A stretch of DNA of 64,000 nucleotides from Virgibacillus sp. NKC19-16 (GCF_021560035.1 NZ_CP074373.1:2538001-2602000); one strand, 5' to 3'. Numbered from the stretch's first letter, positions 9,228 to 19,298 are shown. The notes: a model not told the origin generated them from the letters alone. Numbers and translations are program-made.

Positions 9228-10097
9228 TCAGCGCAGAAAATCCATTAACGTCGGTTGAATGATCCGCGAACCAGCTGATAATGCAGCACGATGTACACTC
9301 TCTTGTGTAATGAGTTGCGTTATCACTTCAGCATAGTTTATATCTTCGTTTTCCGACATCGTTTTCGTAGCAACAATTTCCTGTTCACTTAATCGATTTT
9401 CAATTAATTCAAGGCGGTTCATCCGTGCACCTAAATCAGCTCTTGCATTGATGGTATTTGTAATATTTTCATCCATTGACTCAACGCTCTGCTCAATTGT
9501 TGCTTGATCATTACCACCTAATGCATCTATAAAGCTATCAATATCGTTAAATAATTCTTCATTAAAAACACTTTCAGGGTCAACATTTGCCTGAAGCTTC
9601 GTACCACCCGAAACTTCGATCATGACTGGATCATTCGTTAGGGAAAGATTTCCATCCTCATCGATCGGCAATGCATTAGTATTTGTTCCATTAAAAATAT
9701 ATTTTCCGCCCACATTTGTATTCGCAATATCGATGAGATGCGCTTTAATCTCTTCTGCTTCTTCTTTTATGTTTTGCCGTTCGTCTGCGCCATACGTATC
9801 ATTACTTGCTTGTACAGCTAATTCACGTAATTTCTGCATGGACTGTGTTGCTTGATTTAATGCGGCATCTGAATTATCCATCCATGTATGAACTTCATTG
9901 GTATTGCGCTGGAACTGTTCGATTTGGGTTAATTGCGAACGATAGTTCATCCCGTTCATTGCAATTATTGGATCATCAGAAGGAAGGTTAATCTTCTTAC
10001 CGGTGCTTAACTGATTCATATATGTACTCAACTTTGCATTACTACTTGAAATATGTTGCATCATATTATTGGATAGCATTCCTTGTGTAACGCGCAT
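9228..10097 (-). CDS. flgL: Flagellar hook-filament junction protein FlgL (HAP3)
   Basis: A 289-residue FlgL with the flagellin-type N-terminal coiled coil (MRVTQGMLSNNMM, LSTGKKINLPSDDP) and the C-terminal helix SAGSRIIQPTLMDFLR. FlgL joins the hook-side FlgK ring to the filament. It starts 6 bp after flgK, so the two are translated together. Length is typical of Bacillus FlgL (about 290-300). Confidence 0.95.
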   Translation of the reverse strand: MRVTQGMLSNNMMQHISSSNAKLSTYMNQLSTGKKINLPSDDPIIAMNGMNYRSQLTQIEQFQRNTNEVHTWMDNSDAALNQATQSMQKLRELAVQASNDTYGADERQNIKEEAEEIKAHLIDIANTNVGGKYIFNGTNTNALPIDEDGNLSLTNDPVMIEVSGGTKLQANVDPESVFNEELFNDIDSFIDALGGNDQATIEQSVESMDENITNTINARADLGARMNRLELIENRLSEQEIVATKTMSENEDINYAEVITQLITQESVHRAALSAGSRIIQPTLMDFLR

Positions 10098-10102
10098 GTT
10101 AC

Positions 10103-11587
10103 CTACCTCCCGACTAATCCCATATTATTTATAATTGTATCTAGGAGCTCATCCGTCTGCGTCATACTTCTAGCTGCAGCATTATACGCATGCTGAAATT
10201 TAATCATATTGCTCATTTCCTCATCCAGTGAAACAGCACTCACTGACATACGCTGATTCACTACTTGGTTTTTGAGAATATTAGTATTATCCACCATACG
10301 ATTCGCCTCTTGTGCGTTAACCCCTAATTCTCCTATCAATGACTGATAAAAGCCATTTACAGAATTATCATTTCCTAATGGATCATTCTCTAATGCCTTA
10401 TTAAAAATGTCAGCTAACGCAGTGGCATTATCACCATTACCAGCATTCCCATCTGTGCTGGCAGCTATTTTTTCAGGGTTATTTATAAGATCTAGTGATA
10501 CAGTAATAGATCCGGCTGCACCTGCATCGCCTGTAAATTCAAAGAACTGTAGACCATTATTTCCTTCCAAATTATAGCCTTCGCTGTGAACGCTGTTAAA
10601 TGCTTCTGCAAAAACACTAGCCATATCATCCAAACCTGTAAGCATCTCTGTATACATGTTTGATGATTCTATAAGCCCTTTCAACGAACCTTTGGACTCC
10701 ATGATGTCTATTGTCTGCCCGCCTGCAGTAACTTTACCTGATTCACTAACTGCCAGCTCATTCACTTTACTACCTTCACCTGCTTCAAGGCCAAGGTTTC
10801 CATCAAGCAAAATCACCGGTTCACGAAACGATTTCCCATTATCATTGACCAATTCAATTGTTGCAAGGCCATCAGCAATATCAAGTGAGCTGGACGAACT
10901 TTTCGAATAACTAACCTTAATGTTAAAGCTATTTGATAAGTCATCAATCAAACGATCACGCTTATCATATAAATCATTTGCTACATTACCATGTGACTCA
11001 ATTTGTTTTACCTGTTCATTAATACTGTTTATCTGATGTAATAAAATGTTTGCTTCTTGTACCTTCACATCCATTTGGTTTTGTAAATCGGAATGAATAG
11101 AGGTTAGTGATTCAGATAGGTAATTAAAGTTTTCTGCAACCGCAAGTCCTCTCTGTGCAACTACAGATCTTGCCCCCGCGTTTTCCGGGGTGACGGAAAG
11201 ATCCTGAAGTGACTGCCAGAATTGATCCATCGTACTGGACAGGCCATTCTCTGACGGCTCATTCATTAAACGTTCCATACGGCCAAGTGCATTCGCCTTA
11301 GTTTCCCAGTATCCCGTATTACTATTTTCCGCACGGTACTGGTTATCCAGAAATTCATTTCGAATGCGCTGAACTGAACCTACTTGTACCCCGGTCCCCA
11401 TCTGGCCAGGGATTTCCGGATGGTTCCGTGATGCAGCAGGATACGGAGAGGCTGTTTCAAAATTGACTCGTTGTCTCGAATAACCTTCCGTATTCGCATT
11501 GGCTATATTATGGCCAGTCGTATACAATGCCGATTGTTGTGTGGATAGGGCTTGCCTCGCCATTTCTAACCCGTGAAATGTACTCAT
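10103..11587 (-). CDS. flgK: Flagellar hook-associated protein FlgK (HAP1)
   Basis: A 494-residue FlgK. The N-terminal motif ALYTTGHNIANANTEGYSRQRV is the rod/hook signature (Flg_bb_rod), and the C-terminal segment QHAYNAAARSMTQTDELLDTI completes the helical bundle. Between them is the variable exposed region. FlgK is the first junction protein above the hook and an export client of FlgN, which is encoded just upstream. Confidence 0.95.
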   Translation of the reverse strand: MSTFHGLEMARQALSTQQSALYTTGHNIANANTEGYSRQRVNFETASPYPAASRNHPEIPGQMGTGVQVGSVQRIRNEFLDNQYRAENSNTGYWETKANALGRMERLMNEPSENGLSSTMDQFWQSLQDLSVTPENAGARSVVAQRGLAVAENFNYLSESLTSIHSDLQNQMDVKVQEANILLHQINSINEQVKQIESHGNVANDLYDKRDRLIDDLSNSFNIKVSYSKSSSSSLDIADGLATIELVNDNGKSFREPVILLDGNLGLEAGEGSKVNELAVSESGKVTAGGQTIDIMESKGSLKGLIESSNMYTEMLTGLDDMASVFAEAFNSVHSEGYNLEGNNGLQFFEFTGDAGAAGSITVSLDLINNPEKIAASTDGNAGNGDNATALADIFNKALENDPLGNDNSVNGFYQSLIGELGVNAQEANRMVDNTNILKNQVVNQRMSVSAVSLDEEMSNMIKFQHAYNAAARSMTQTDELLDTIINNMGLVGR

Positions 11588-11602
11588 GTCTTTGCTCCTT
11601 TA

Positions 11603-12094
11603 TTATGCCTTTGAATCAAATACTGACCTTTTCATAGTAACTGATTCTTGCTTGCTATTTCCGTAATTCATATTTTTTATTGATGGATTCATCATATCTA
11701 AGGATAACTGGACGAATTTCATAGATTGATTTAATAAGGATTCATTAAGTTGCTCTTGCTGTTTTAACGTTGTAATCAATTCAGTCAGCTTAGTCGTAAC
11801 AGCTGTCAGCTCCTGTTTTTCATCTTCATCGCTTATGATTTCCAGCATATGTGTTATGGTTGTATCCGTAAGTGGAAGTTCATTTTCAAAAAACCATGCT
11901 TCAACAGCTTCCTGGCGAGTCTTTTCTACCTTTTCAAACGTCCTAATTTGTTTTCGCTCTTTTACTAATAAGGACTGCAGCTTTTCAACAGAGCCTTCCT
12001 TCACGACCTTCGTTTTCTCTCTGGAAAGGCTTACTAAGTCTTCGTGGATTGCCACTAGATTCTCAAGTGTCTTTATTATTTGGTTTATGGACAA
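11603..12094 (-). CDS. flgN: Flagellar export chaperone FlgN
   Basis: A 163-residue, almost fully helical protein of the FlgN family (Bacillus YvyG), with long heptad stretches (VVKEGSVEKLQSLLVKERKQ). FlgN binds the C-terminal helices of FlgK and FlgL and brings them to the export apparatus. It sits directly before flgK (15 bp gap) and after flgM, the standard Bacillus order. Sequence similarity in this family is weak, so position supports the call. Confidence 0.9.
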   Translation of the reverse strand: MSINQIIKTLENLVAIHEDLVSLSREKTKVVKEGSVEKLQSLLVKERKQIRTFEKVEKTRQEAVEAWFFENELPLTDTTITHMLEIISDEDEKQELTAVTTKLTELITTLKQQEQLNESLLNQSMKFVQLSLDMMNPSIKNMNYGNSKQESVTMKRSVFDSKA

Positions 12095-12132
12095 AATCGT
12101 GTCTCCTTTAAAGGTTATTTTCGGTATTGTTT

Positions 12133-12396
12133 CTACCGTGACCAGAAATCAATCATTTTTTGTGCTGTTTTCTCATGATTTACCTTGTATTCACCAGACT
12201 CCACTTGATTTTTAATTTCCTGCACATAGGAGTCCCGCTGCGCATTTGTCTTTTCACTTTCCAGTAATTGCTTCGCTTGACTGGATATTTCAACTTGATC
12301 TTTTTTATTTGAATCATTTTTTATCTCAGCTTGTTTCTGTATCTGGTTATTTTTATAAGGATTGAAATTTGTATGGTTAGAACCATTTATTTTCAT
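12133..12396 (-). CDS. flgM: Anti-sigma-D factor FlgM
   Basis: An 87-residue FlgM with a disordered, Asn/Lys-rich N-terminus and the conserved C-terminal part VEISSQAKQLLES...YKVNHEKTAQKMIDFW. FlgM holds sigma-D inactive until the hook-basal body is finished. A possible sigma-D -10 (GTCGATAA on the minus strand near 12425) lies just upstream, which would match the internal flgM promoter known in B. subtilis, but its -35 is weak. Confidence 0.93.
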   Translation of the reverse strand: MKINGSNHTNFNPYKNNQIQKQAEIKNDSNKKDQVEISSQAKQLLESEKTNAQRDSYVQEIKNQVESGEYKVNHEKTAQKMIDFWSR

Positions 12397-12448
12397 AGGT
12401 AAATCACCTCTTTCCTATTATCGACTTATTACACTACGATCTAAAGCA

Positions 12449-12859
12449 TTATTTTTCATCAAAAGCATAATATATGTTTTGTTTATTTTCCTGCCGGTCT
12501 TCTTTAGATTTTTCAAGCTGCTCATGTATCTCTAAATCTTTCTTTAATTCATTAGAACAGTTCTGGCATAAGTTACCTGTTCTTATATGGCTTCCACATT
12601 TCTCACATGGATATGCCAGCTTTGGAAATTGTGAGGGTCTCAGCCGCTTTTCTCTTACGAATTTAATGATTAACAACTCCTCTACGCCAGTTGCTTCTCC
12701 AATTTCCATCACAGTTGTTTCTCTATTTTTTTGTTTACGTAAAAAACGATAAACGGTCTCAAAAGCTTTTTCCTCTTCTTTATAGCAGTTTTGACAAACC
12801 GTACGAATATTTTTTACAAAAACTGCATTGCAACGTGAGCAATTTGCTAATTCAGCCAT
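12449..12859 (-). CDS. yvyF: Flagellar operon zinc-ribbon protein YvyF
   Basis: A 136-residue protein with two Cys pairs at the start (CSRC, CQNC) and two more at about residues 98-115 (CEKCG, CQNC), with a winged-helix-like section between them (TTVMEIGEATGVEE). This is the TIGR03826 'flagellar operon protein' found between comFC and flgM in Bacillus. Its function is not established; zinc binding is inferred from the Cys pairs. It has a charged, poorly ordered tail. Confidence 0.9.
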   Translation of the reverse strand: MAELANCSRCNAVFVKNIRTVCQNCYKEEEKAFETVYRFLRKQKNRETTVMEIGEATGVEELLIIKFVREKRLRPSQFPKLAYPCEKCGSHIRTGNLCQNCSNELKKDLEIHEQLEKSKEDRQENKQNIYYAFDEK

Positions 12860-12899
12860 TTTGCCTCCACCTCATTTTACTGTCTAACACAATTAAAGT

Positions 12900-13580
12900 C
12901 TATCCACGTATTAAGGTATATGCATAAACCTTGCGACAGCCATGCTCATGCAATAACGCTCCTGCATGGCGTAATGTTGTACCTGTTGTATATATATCAT
13001 CGACAAGAATGACCGATTTGTTAATAGATTTCGTTATTTCGAATGGATTTTTTGTTCCAATTCTTTCACGGCGCGTTTTTTTAGATTGTTTTTCCGTATG
13101 AACACGCGTGATGACCTCTTTCGTTTCTATTGGTAAAAAATCCGCTAGCATCTTTGCTTGATTAAACCCGCGTTCCAGCAGTCTTTCATTGCTTAACGGA
13201 ACCGGCACAGCAATTGCATCTTTGTCCAGATATGAAAATGCCTCGTGAAATGATTGTGTAAAATACGATTTAAACGCATTTCCCAAGTGATAATCACCAC
13301 GATATTTCCACTTCGCAATCATATCTTGCATCATTTCGTTATAAGCAAAAACGGAGAAATTAGACGTAATCGTATCCCTTGAAGCCTGTTCGTCCCACCA
13401 TTTGCAATCCAAACAGACCTCATCTTCACTTATCCGGCTACAGCGCCTGCATCTCTCCCCATGCAAGACTTCCAATTCTTCTTCACACGGTTGACATAGA
13501 TTTTTCGGTTTGGCTAATATAAATAGATTTTCCCAGTTTACTTCCTGAATAATTTGGCTGTTGCACCATAAACAATGCAT
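12900..13580 (-). CDS. comFC: Competence protein ComFC, phosphoribosyltransferase-like
   Basis: A 226-residue ComFC. The N-terminus has Cys pairs (CLWC, CQPC, CRRC, CLDC) that form a zinc ribbon, and the C-terminus a type I phosphoribosyltransferase fold with the PRPP loop VILVDDIYTTGTT. It works with the ComFA ATPase in taking up single-stranded DNA across the membrane during transformation. It starts 2 bp after comFA. There is no comFB between them, unlike in B. subtilis. Confidence 0.93.
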   Translation of the reverse strand: MHCLWCNSQIIQEVNWENLFILAKPKNLCQPCEEELEVLHGERCRRCSRISEDEVCLDCKWWDEQASRDTITSNFSVFAYNEMMQDMIAKWKYRGDYHLGNAFKSYFTQSFHEAFSYLDKDAIAVPVPLSNERLLERGFNQAKMLADFLPIETKEVITRVHTEKQSKKTRRERIGTKNPFEITKSINKSVILVDDIYTTGTTLRHAGALLHEHGCRKVYAYTLIRG

Positions 13581-13581
13581 C

Positions 13582-14997
13582 TCATAACTTCCCCCGTTTA
13601 TTCATTTGGCGAATCGACTGAACGGCACGCGTCATTGCCTCTGTTTTCCCATCATGAAAAAATACAACCTCTCCTGTTGGATCATCCGGGCTTCTTCCAG
13701 CTCTTCCTGAAATTTGTACGAGGGCTGCTTCATCAAACACTTCATGACCTGTATCGATGATAGCAACATCTACTGATGGGAAAGTAACGCCTCTTTCTAA
13801 TATGGTTGTTGTAAGCAATGTATCTATTTTTCTGTCTCTAAAAAGCTGCACTTTTTCTGCGCGATCCGGATCAGATGCATGAACAGCTTGTGCTTTATCT
13901 TTTGTTTTAAGCAATCCCTCTTCCAGCAAGCGATCTGCTATCTTTTCTTTCATTTTCTCAGCCAGTTGAATCGTAGGAACAAAGATTAATAATTGCCTGT
14001 CCGGATTTTTCCTGGTTTTCACCCATTTCATAAAAGCTTCTGGGACTTTTTCGTTTGCCAATTCTTTTTTCAAGGAAAAACTCATTTGTAGCTTTGGAAC
14101 AGGTAAGGGATGACCGTGGAATCTGACTGGCACAAATAGATGGGCAAGTTTTTTCCTCATTATCTGCTTGCGGTGATCTTTCCGTGGTGTAGCTGTTAGG
14201 TAGATCGTTGTATTTGCATCTGATTTCGCTCGATTTGCTGCATAAGGTAAAGCCGGATCAGCATGAAAGGGGAAGGCATCGATTTCATCAATAATCAGTA
14301 AATCAAACGCGGCTTTATATCTGAGTAGTTGATGTGTTGTGGCGATAATGATTTGGGCTGTGCCGTCTTTATTTTCACTTCCACCATATAACCCTTGAAC
14401 TTCTATCGTATCAAAGGCTTTCTGAATGCGTGGCAAAAGCTCGCGAACAACATCCGCTCGTGGTGTAGCGATGCAAACACGTTTGCCGAGGCGAAGTGCT
14501 TGCGTGATACCGGGAAAGAGCATTTCCGTTTTTCCGGCTCCACATACTGCCCAAATTAATAGCTCCTTTTCCTGGGCATTTACGGCACTCGTAATCCGAT
14601 CAGCTGCCCTTTGTTGAACAAAGGTGAGCTCCCCGTCCCATGAGCATGCGTTCTCATGTGTTGGCCACTGGGGGGATTCACCTGACCAGTAATAAAGCGG
14701 CTCACATTGCATCACACGCCCCATTTCAATACAACTGCGACAATAAGCGTGTGTATTACCACAGGATTTGCATGGTATTTGGGCAAATAAGGATCGCTGC
14801 TGGTTCCCGCAACGCTGACATTGATAGGTGAAATTTTTTCGTTTGATAGAGATAAAAGGTGTGAAGTTGTTTGCAGAAAGATGATGTTGAAAGGTGGGCT
14901 CGTCTAATGGGATTTCATTTCGTAGAAGCAGCTTTCCTGAAAAAAGATATGGCAGGCTTGATTGTTCGCAGGTCGTTTGCCGCTCTGGGAGAGGCAT
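13582..14997 (-). CDS. comFA: Competence DNA translocase ATPase ComFA
   Basis: A 471-residue superfamily 2 helicase-like ATPase. A four-Cys zinc finger (CQRCG, CKSCG, CRSC) at about residues 60-90 precedes Walker A AVCGAGKTEM (about 150), the DEID box LLIIDEIDAFPF (about 235), motif III TATPR and a helicase C domain ending in QISGRAGRSPDDP. ComFA drives DNA uptake through ComEC. It and comFC suggest natural competence. AAGGAG precedes the ATG. Confidence 0.94.
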   Translation of the reverse strand: MPLPERQTTCEQSSLPYLFSGKLLLRNEIPLDEPTFQHHLSANNFTPFISIKRKNFTYQCQRCGNQQRSLFAQIPCKSCGNTHAYCRSCIEMGRVMQCEPLYYWSGESPQWPTHENACSWDGELTFVQQRAADRITSAVNAQEKELLIWAVCGAGKTEMLFPGITQALRLGKRVCIATPRADVVRELLPRIQKAFDTIEVQGLYGGSENKDGTAQIIIATTHQLLRYKAAFDLLIIDEIDAFPFHADPALPYAANRAKSDANTTIYLTATPRKDHRKQIMRKKLAHLFVPVRFHGHPLPVPKLQMSFSLKKELANEKVPEAFMKWVKTRKNPDRQLLIFVPTIQLAEKMKEKIADRLLEEGLLKTKDKAQAVHASDPDRAEKVQLFRDRKIDTLLTTTILERGVTFPSVDVAIIDTGHEVFDEAALVQISGRAGRSPDDPTGEVVFFHDGKTEAMTRAVQSIRQMNKRGKL

Positions 14998-15081
14998 TAG
15001 CAGACACTCCTTTGATCCTTAGAATAGAAAGCTATCAACCAAAAAGTGGCCGATAGCAAATATCAAATTATTATATAATTG

Positions 15082-15924
15082 CTATTTCATATACCAGCAA
15101 ATTCCTACTGAACCTTCGCCCAAATGGGTTCCAATGACTGGGCCGAAGTAGCCGATCGAGGTATCCGCCGATGGATATTTTTCCAAGAAATCATCACGCA
15201 TCTTTGCTGCAGCTAATTCATTATTTGCATGAATAAATACAGCTTTAATAGGTTTTCCTTTGCTGGCATCCTCTTCCAGCAATCCGCTGATGCGACTCAT
15301 TGCTTTTTTTCGTGTACGGATTTTTTCAAATGGAACGATTACCTTATCAACAAAATGGAGTATCGGCTTCACCTGCAAAACACTTCCAACTAACGCTTGG
15401 GCACCATTCAAACGCCCGCCGCGCTGCAGGTTACTAAGGTCATCCACCATGAAATAAGCACGTATACTTTGTTTTATTTCATCGAAACGTGCGATAATCT
15501 CCTTAGGTGATTTACCTTCTTTTACCATTTCCACTGCTTCCAATACATAAAAGCCCTGTCCCATGGCGCTGAGTTCAGAATCATAGGCATACACATCGAT
15601 ACCCTCAACCATCTGTCTCGCACTGCGAACTGCCTCATATGTGCCACTAATTCCACTTGAGATATGAATCGAGACAACAGCATCATAGTCTTTGGCTAAT
15701 TCTTCCAACTTATTTGCAATATAACCAATCGATGGTTGCGAAGTTTTTGGCAAACTTTCTGCCTCTTTCACTTTTTGGTAAAATTCTTCTGTTGTAATAT
15801 CAATTTCCTCTTGATAGGACTCGTCCTCAAATACGACACTAAGCGGAACCATATGAATATGATGCTCCTCGCGTATATCAGCAGGAATATACGCCGTACT
15901 ATCCGTCATTACAGCAACTTTCAT
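15082..15924 (-). CDS. DegV family fatty-acid-binding protein
   Basis: A 280-residue DegV-family protein with the family start VAVMTDSTAYIP, the conserved KTSQPS segment and HISSGISGTY. DegV proteins bind long-chain fatty acids; some act as FakB subunits that present fatty acid to the kinase FakA. In B. subtilis the gene beside degU/degS (yviA) is of this family. It is separated from degU here by a 640-bp gap that holds a repeat and a terminator. Confidence 0.93.
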   Translation of the reverse strand: MKVAVMTDSTAYIPADIREEHHIHMVPLSVVFEDESYQEEIDITTEEFYQKVKEAESLPKTSQPSIGYIANKLEELAKDYDAVVSIHISSGISGTYEAVRSARQMVEGIDVYAYDSELSAMGQGFYVLEAVEMVKEGKSPKEIIARFDEIKQSIRAYFMVDDLSNLQRGGRLNGAQALVGSVLQVKPILHFVDKVIVPFEKIRTRKKAMSRISGLLEEDASKGKPIKAVFIHANNELAAAKMRDDFLEKYPSADTSIGYFGPVIGTHLGEGSVGICWYMK

Positions 15925-16014
15925 TATGAACCTTCTCCTCTACTCTATATCATCTTTTCGTTTATTCCCATTTTACATCATGAAGAAGAAAAATGCATCC
16001 TGAATATAGGTGAA

Positions 16015-16052
16015 AAAATACTCTAACGCGTTAATGCATTAGAGTATTTTTA
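16015..16052. terminator. Bidirectional terminator between degU and degV
   Basis: AAAATACTCTAA (16015-16026) and TTAGAGTATTTT (16039-16050) form a 12-bp stem with a 12-nt loop and a T run on the plus side and A run for the minus side. It would stop minus-strand transcripts from degU before degV. Confidence 0.65.
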
Positions 16053-16251
16053 TAGGCAATATTGCGATTGTTTAATAAGGCTCTTTTCGTAAGTATTGTT
16101 GCTTTTAAAACTTTGCAATAGATATAAAAGACGACATTAAACGTTAAATCAATAATAGTAGCTCCTCATTTACCGCTACGGAAATACATTCCGCTGGTAT
16201 GAACATAGCAACTACTTCATTCAATCACAAAATAGCGCGCAATTTATGATC

Positions 16252-16477
16252 GTTGATTGGAGCGGAGGACCGTTGACTCCTGCAGGGACAAATGTCTTCG
16301 GTGGGACGAGCATTTACGCGCAGTCCCAGCACGTGTCTTAAGACCCCGCAGCGGTGGTCTTCAGCGAGGCAGGTTAAGTTCGCGACGTCCTGTCGCAACA
16401 CCTGCACTAGCACGTCCTGTGCGTCGAAGGCTGAAGCCGTGCACTAAGGTGCGCAACGGCCCGGAGCGGAAATCAAC
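16252..16477. repeat. GC-rich intergenic repeat element with inverted ends
   Basis: A 226-bp stretch, clearly richer in GC than its surroundings, begins GTTGATTGGAGCGGA and ends GGAGCGGAAATCAAC, so the outermost 7 bp are inverted (GTTGATT/AATCAAC) and GGAGCGGA occurs as a direct repeat at both ends. ACGTCCTGT occurs twice inside. About 60 bp of its right end recur at 36530-36586. Short reading frames inside it are not supported. It resembles the palindromic intergenic elements common in Bacillaceae; I cannot name the family. Confidence 0.7.
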
Positions 16478-16567
16478 AAGCACTTATACTTATGCCGGCT
16501 ATATATCAAAAGCAATAATCGATAATTAACCTATTTCGTGTTTTAAAATAACATGTTACTCAGGGAG

Positions 16568-17260
16568 CTATACCACTTCTACCCAACCTTTTTTAATTGC
16601 GGAAACAACGGCCTGTGTACGGTCGTTACAATCCATTTTTTGCAGGATATTACTGACATGGTTTTTAACCGTTTTTTCACTTATGATCAGCGCTTCGGAA
16701 ACAGCTCTGTTACTTTTTCCTTCTGCTAATAATTGCAGTACTTGGCTTTCTCGTTTTGTCAGTATGTGAAGTGGAGTATGATATGCCACGCCTCTTTCCG
16801 TTATCATAGGCATTGTTTCTTTTGCCAAACGGCGATACTCCTGAACTAAGTTATGCGTTACTCTTGGGTGAAGATAGGAGCCCCCTTCACTGACAACTTT
16901 AATCGCTTCAATTAACGAATCCGAATCCATTTCTTTTAATAAATACCCTTGTGCTCCAGTTTTTAGCGCATGCGTCACATAACTTTCATCATCATGGATG
17001 GAAAGGATAATAACATTTGTCTTCGGAAAGTAGCGAATTAGATCCTTTGTGGCCTGTACCCCATTCATGTTAGGCATATTAATGTCCATTAAAACAACGT
17101 CAGGCTTGTGTTCCTTTACTAGTTTCCCGGCAACATTACCATCATCACCTTCTGCAACGATGTCAAATGTTGGTTCAAACTCCAAAATGCGCTTAACCCC
17201 TTCGCGAAACAACTTATGATCATCAATTAAAACAATACTGGTACGCTTCTCTTTACTCAT
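16568..17260 (-). CDS. degU: Response regulator DegU
   Basis: A 230-residue NarL/FixJ-type response regulator. The receiver domain has [11 protein letters not shown] and the phospho-acceptor Asp in [10 protein letters not shown] (about D59); the LuxR-type helix-turn-helix is [23 protein letters not shown]. It follows degS by 75 bp on the same strand, the standard Bacillus pair. DegU controls exoenzymes, competence, motility and biofilm genes, so many neighbours in this window may be targets. Confidence 0.96.
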   Translation of the reverse strand: MSKEKRTSIVLIDDHKLFREGVKRILEFEPTFDIVAEGDDGNVAGKLVKEHKPDVVLMDINMPNMNGVQATKDLIRYFPKTNVIILSIHDDESYVTHALKTGAQGYLLKEMDSDSLIEAIKVVSEGGSYLHPRVTHNLVQEYRRLAKETMPMITERGVAYHTPLHILTKRESQVLQLLAEGKSNRAVSEALIISEKTVKNHVSNILQKMDCNDRTQAVVSAIKKGWVEVV

Positions 17261-17334
17261 ATTCTTTCTCCTCCTGCACCATTTCTGTTTATTTTTATTT
17301 ACCCTATTACAGATGTTTGTTTGTCTATTTTTCT

Positions 17335-18471
17335 CTATATCGTATACGGGACTTTAATAAAAATGGTAGTGCCTTCCCCTTTTGCTGATTTGATATTTAG
17401 TTCGCCCTCCAGCATGTCAACCCGCTCACGCATGCCGATCAACCCGAAAGATTTATCTTTTTTCATGGAAGGATCAAAGCCTTTTCCATTGTCTTTAATA
17501 ACCATTGTCAAAAAATCTGTACAAATTTCTAACTTAACCTGTATTAAAGGAGCCCCTGCATGTTTTACCGCATTTTGCACTGCCTCCTGTACTAACCGAA
17601 AAAATGCGATTTCGTACTTTTGATTCAGGCGCTTGTCCTCCCCAATGGAAGAAAAATCAATTCTAACGCCATTGTAATCTTCAATTGTAGAAACATATTT
17701 TTTAATTGTTGGTATGAGACCTAAATCATCGAGTGCCATTGGGCGCAGATCATAAATAATTCGTCGTACTTCATACAAGGAAGTTCTAATCATCTTACGC
17801 ACATCTTTTACCTCATTTAATGCCTCATCCATACTTTTTTCGCGAATAGTCCGATCCACAAGCTCTGATCGAAGTAAAATATTTGCCAACATCTGCGCTG
17901 GACCATCATGAATTTCCCGGGAAATTTTTCTGCGTTCTTCCTCTTGTGCTTCAATAATTTTTAGCCCAAATTCTTGTTTTTCCTTTGCTTCTTCAATCAT
18001 TTCATTTACTTGCCTGAAATCATCCTGCAAGTATGTAAGTATGACCGTGATTTTGGCAGCTAGTCCTTCTGCACGCTCGATTGTCTGGCTTAATGTTATT
18101 AATCTTCTTTCAATCTCATCACGCTTTTCACGCAACACTTTTTCCTCTTGTTGCATAATGGCTAGCTTTGTTTGTAGTTCATGGGTTTTCTCATATACCT
18201 TGCGAATCTCAGTTTCCGTGTATCGATCAAAATATTTACTCACCTCTGCTAGTCGTCTTCTGGAAAACCTGACCTTCTGTTCAAGTTGATCACCATTGGT
18301 AATATGCTGGATTACTTTTTCTTTTGTCTCTTTCAGTTCACGTACAAGATGTTCATGCTCCTTCCGAGACTCTTCGCTAATATTAAATATCTCGTCCTTG
18401 CTATTCTCCACCACATCAATCATCTCATTAATGACATAATCCAACGCTTTTTCACTTAATTTTTGTGCCAT
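17335..18471 (-). CDS. degS: Sensor histidine kinase DegS
   Basis: A 378-residue cytoplasmic kinase with no membrane helix. Residues 1-175 are a long coiled-coil sensor region; the dimerisation H-box is [16 protein letters not shown] with the phospho-His at about residue 188, and the HATPase domain has DNGKGFD and GLIGMRERV. DegS phosphorylates DegU in response to flagellar and other signals. It starts just beyond a region shared with the divergent yvyE promoter. Confidence 0.96.
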   Translation of the reverse strand: MAQKLSEKALDYVINEMIDVVENSKDEIFNISEESRKEHEHLVRELKETKEKVIQHITNGDQLEQKVRFSRRRLAEVSKYFDRYTETEIRKVYEKTHELQTKLAIMQQEEKVLREKRDEIERRLITLSQTIERAEGLAAKITVILTYLQDDFRQVNEMIEEAKEKQEFGLKIIEAQEEERRKISREIHDGPAQMLANILLRSELVDRTIREKSMDEALNEVKDVRKMIRTSLYEVRRIIYDLRPMALDDLGLIPTIKKYVSTIEDYNGVRIDFSSIGEDKRLNQKYEIAFFRLVQEAVQNAVKHAGAPLIQVKLEICTDFLTMVIKDNGKGFDPSMKKDKSFGLIGMRERVDMLEGELNIKSAKGEGTTIFIKVPYTI

Positions 18472-18604
18472 CGTCTTCCACCAACCTACTATGGTATAAT
18501 TATACGTGTATAATAGACCTTTTTATAGGGTCTTTTAGCATATTTTCAGGAAATTATATCCTTATTATATACTATATTATGCATTTAAGCAGGGGGAATT
18601 TAAA

Positions 18605-19255
18605 ATGTTGGCAAATTATTTTACCGTTAAGCAAGAGGGAAGTGATCAATTAACCATCCAAAAGTCCCGGTTTATTGGCTATGTTAGGCGTGTAGAATCA
18701 GAAGAAGCAGCACAGGATTTTATTCAGGAAATAAAGAAAAAGCATCATGACGCCACCCACAATTGTTCAGCATACATTATCGGCGAACATGATCAGATCC
18801 AAAAAGCAAATGATGACGGTGAGCCTAGTGGTACCGCTGGAGTACCCATTCTAGAGGTGTTAAAGAAACAGGGGTTAAAGGATACAGCTATTGTCGTTAC
18901 AAGATACTTTGGTGGAATTAAACTAGGTGCAGGTGGCTTAATTCGTGCATATGGTAGCACAACCTCCCAAGCTATTCAAAATACCGGTATCGTAAAGAGG
19001 CAACGCATGCAAGGATTCTCCATAACCGTGGACTATTCACTACTCGGAAAACTTGAAAATGTATTGCGAAATTCGGACCATATCCTTGAATCTATCAACT
19101 ACATGGAAAACGTAGAGTTCATCGTTTATGTAAAAAATGGCGAAGAGGACGGCTTTCACGAGTGGATAGTAAACCTGACAAGTGATCAGGCAACAATTGT
19201 AGAAAAAGGAACCGCCTATGTAGAAATTGATGTTGAATCTACTTCTGAGGGGTGA
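18605..19255 (+). CDS. yvyE: YigZ/IMPACT family protein YvyE
   Basis: A 216-residue protein with an IMPACT N-terminal domain (KSRFIGYVRRV, HNCSAYIIG, DDGEPSGTAGVPIL, VTRYFGGIKLGAGGLIRAYG) and a DUF1949 C-terminal domain. Members are thought to act on ribosomes or proline-peptide turnover, but no reaction is firmly assigned. It is divergent from degS, as in B. subtilis. AGGGGGAA precedes the ATG. Confidence 0.93.
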   Translation: MLANYFTVKQEGSDQLTIQKSRFIGYVRRVESEEAAQDFIQEIKKKHHDATHNCSAYIIGEHDQIQKANDDGEPSGTAGVPILEVLKKQGLKDTAIVVTRYFGGIKLGAGGLIRAYGSTTSQAIQNTGIVKRQRMQGFSITVDYSLLGKLENVLRNSDHILESINYMENVEFIVYVKNGEEDGFHEWIVNLTSDQATIVEKGTAYVEIDVESTSEG

Positions 19256-19263
19256 AATTTGGA

Positions 19264-19298
19264 TCCCACCGATAGGGAATGATTTTGGATCGGTGGGA
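19264..19298. terminator. Hairpin between yvyE and nagB
   Basis: TCCCACCGAT (19264-19273) pairs with ATCGGTGGGA (19289-19298), a perfect 10-bp stem with a 15-nt loop, 11 bp past the yvyE stop. The following T run is interrupted (TGTTGTATTTG), so termination may be partial. Confidence 0.55.

Noticed and set aside
12418-12440. Sigma-D promoter for flgM
   Set aside because: GTCGATAA is near the -10 consensus but the -35 is weak; mentioned only in the flgM entry.
16225-16529. Two short frames, one per strand, in the GC-rich repeat
   Set aside because: They only reflect the higher GC of the element; no start signals and no family features.
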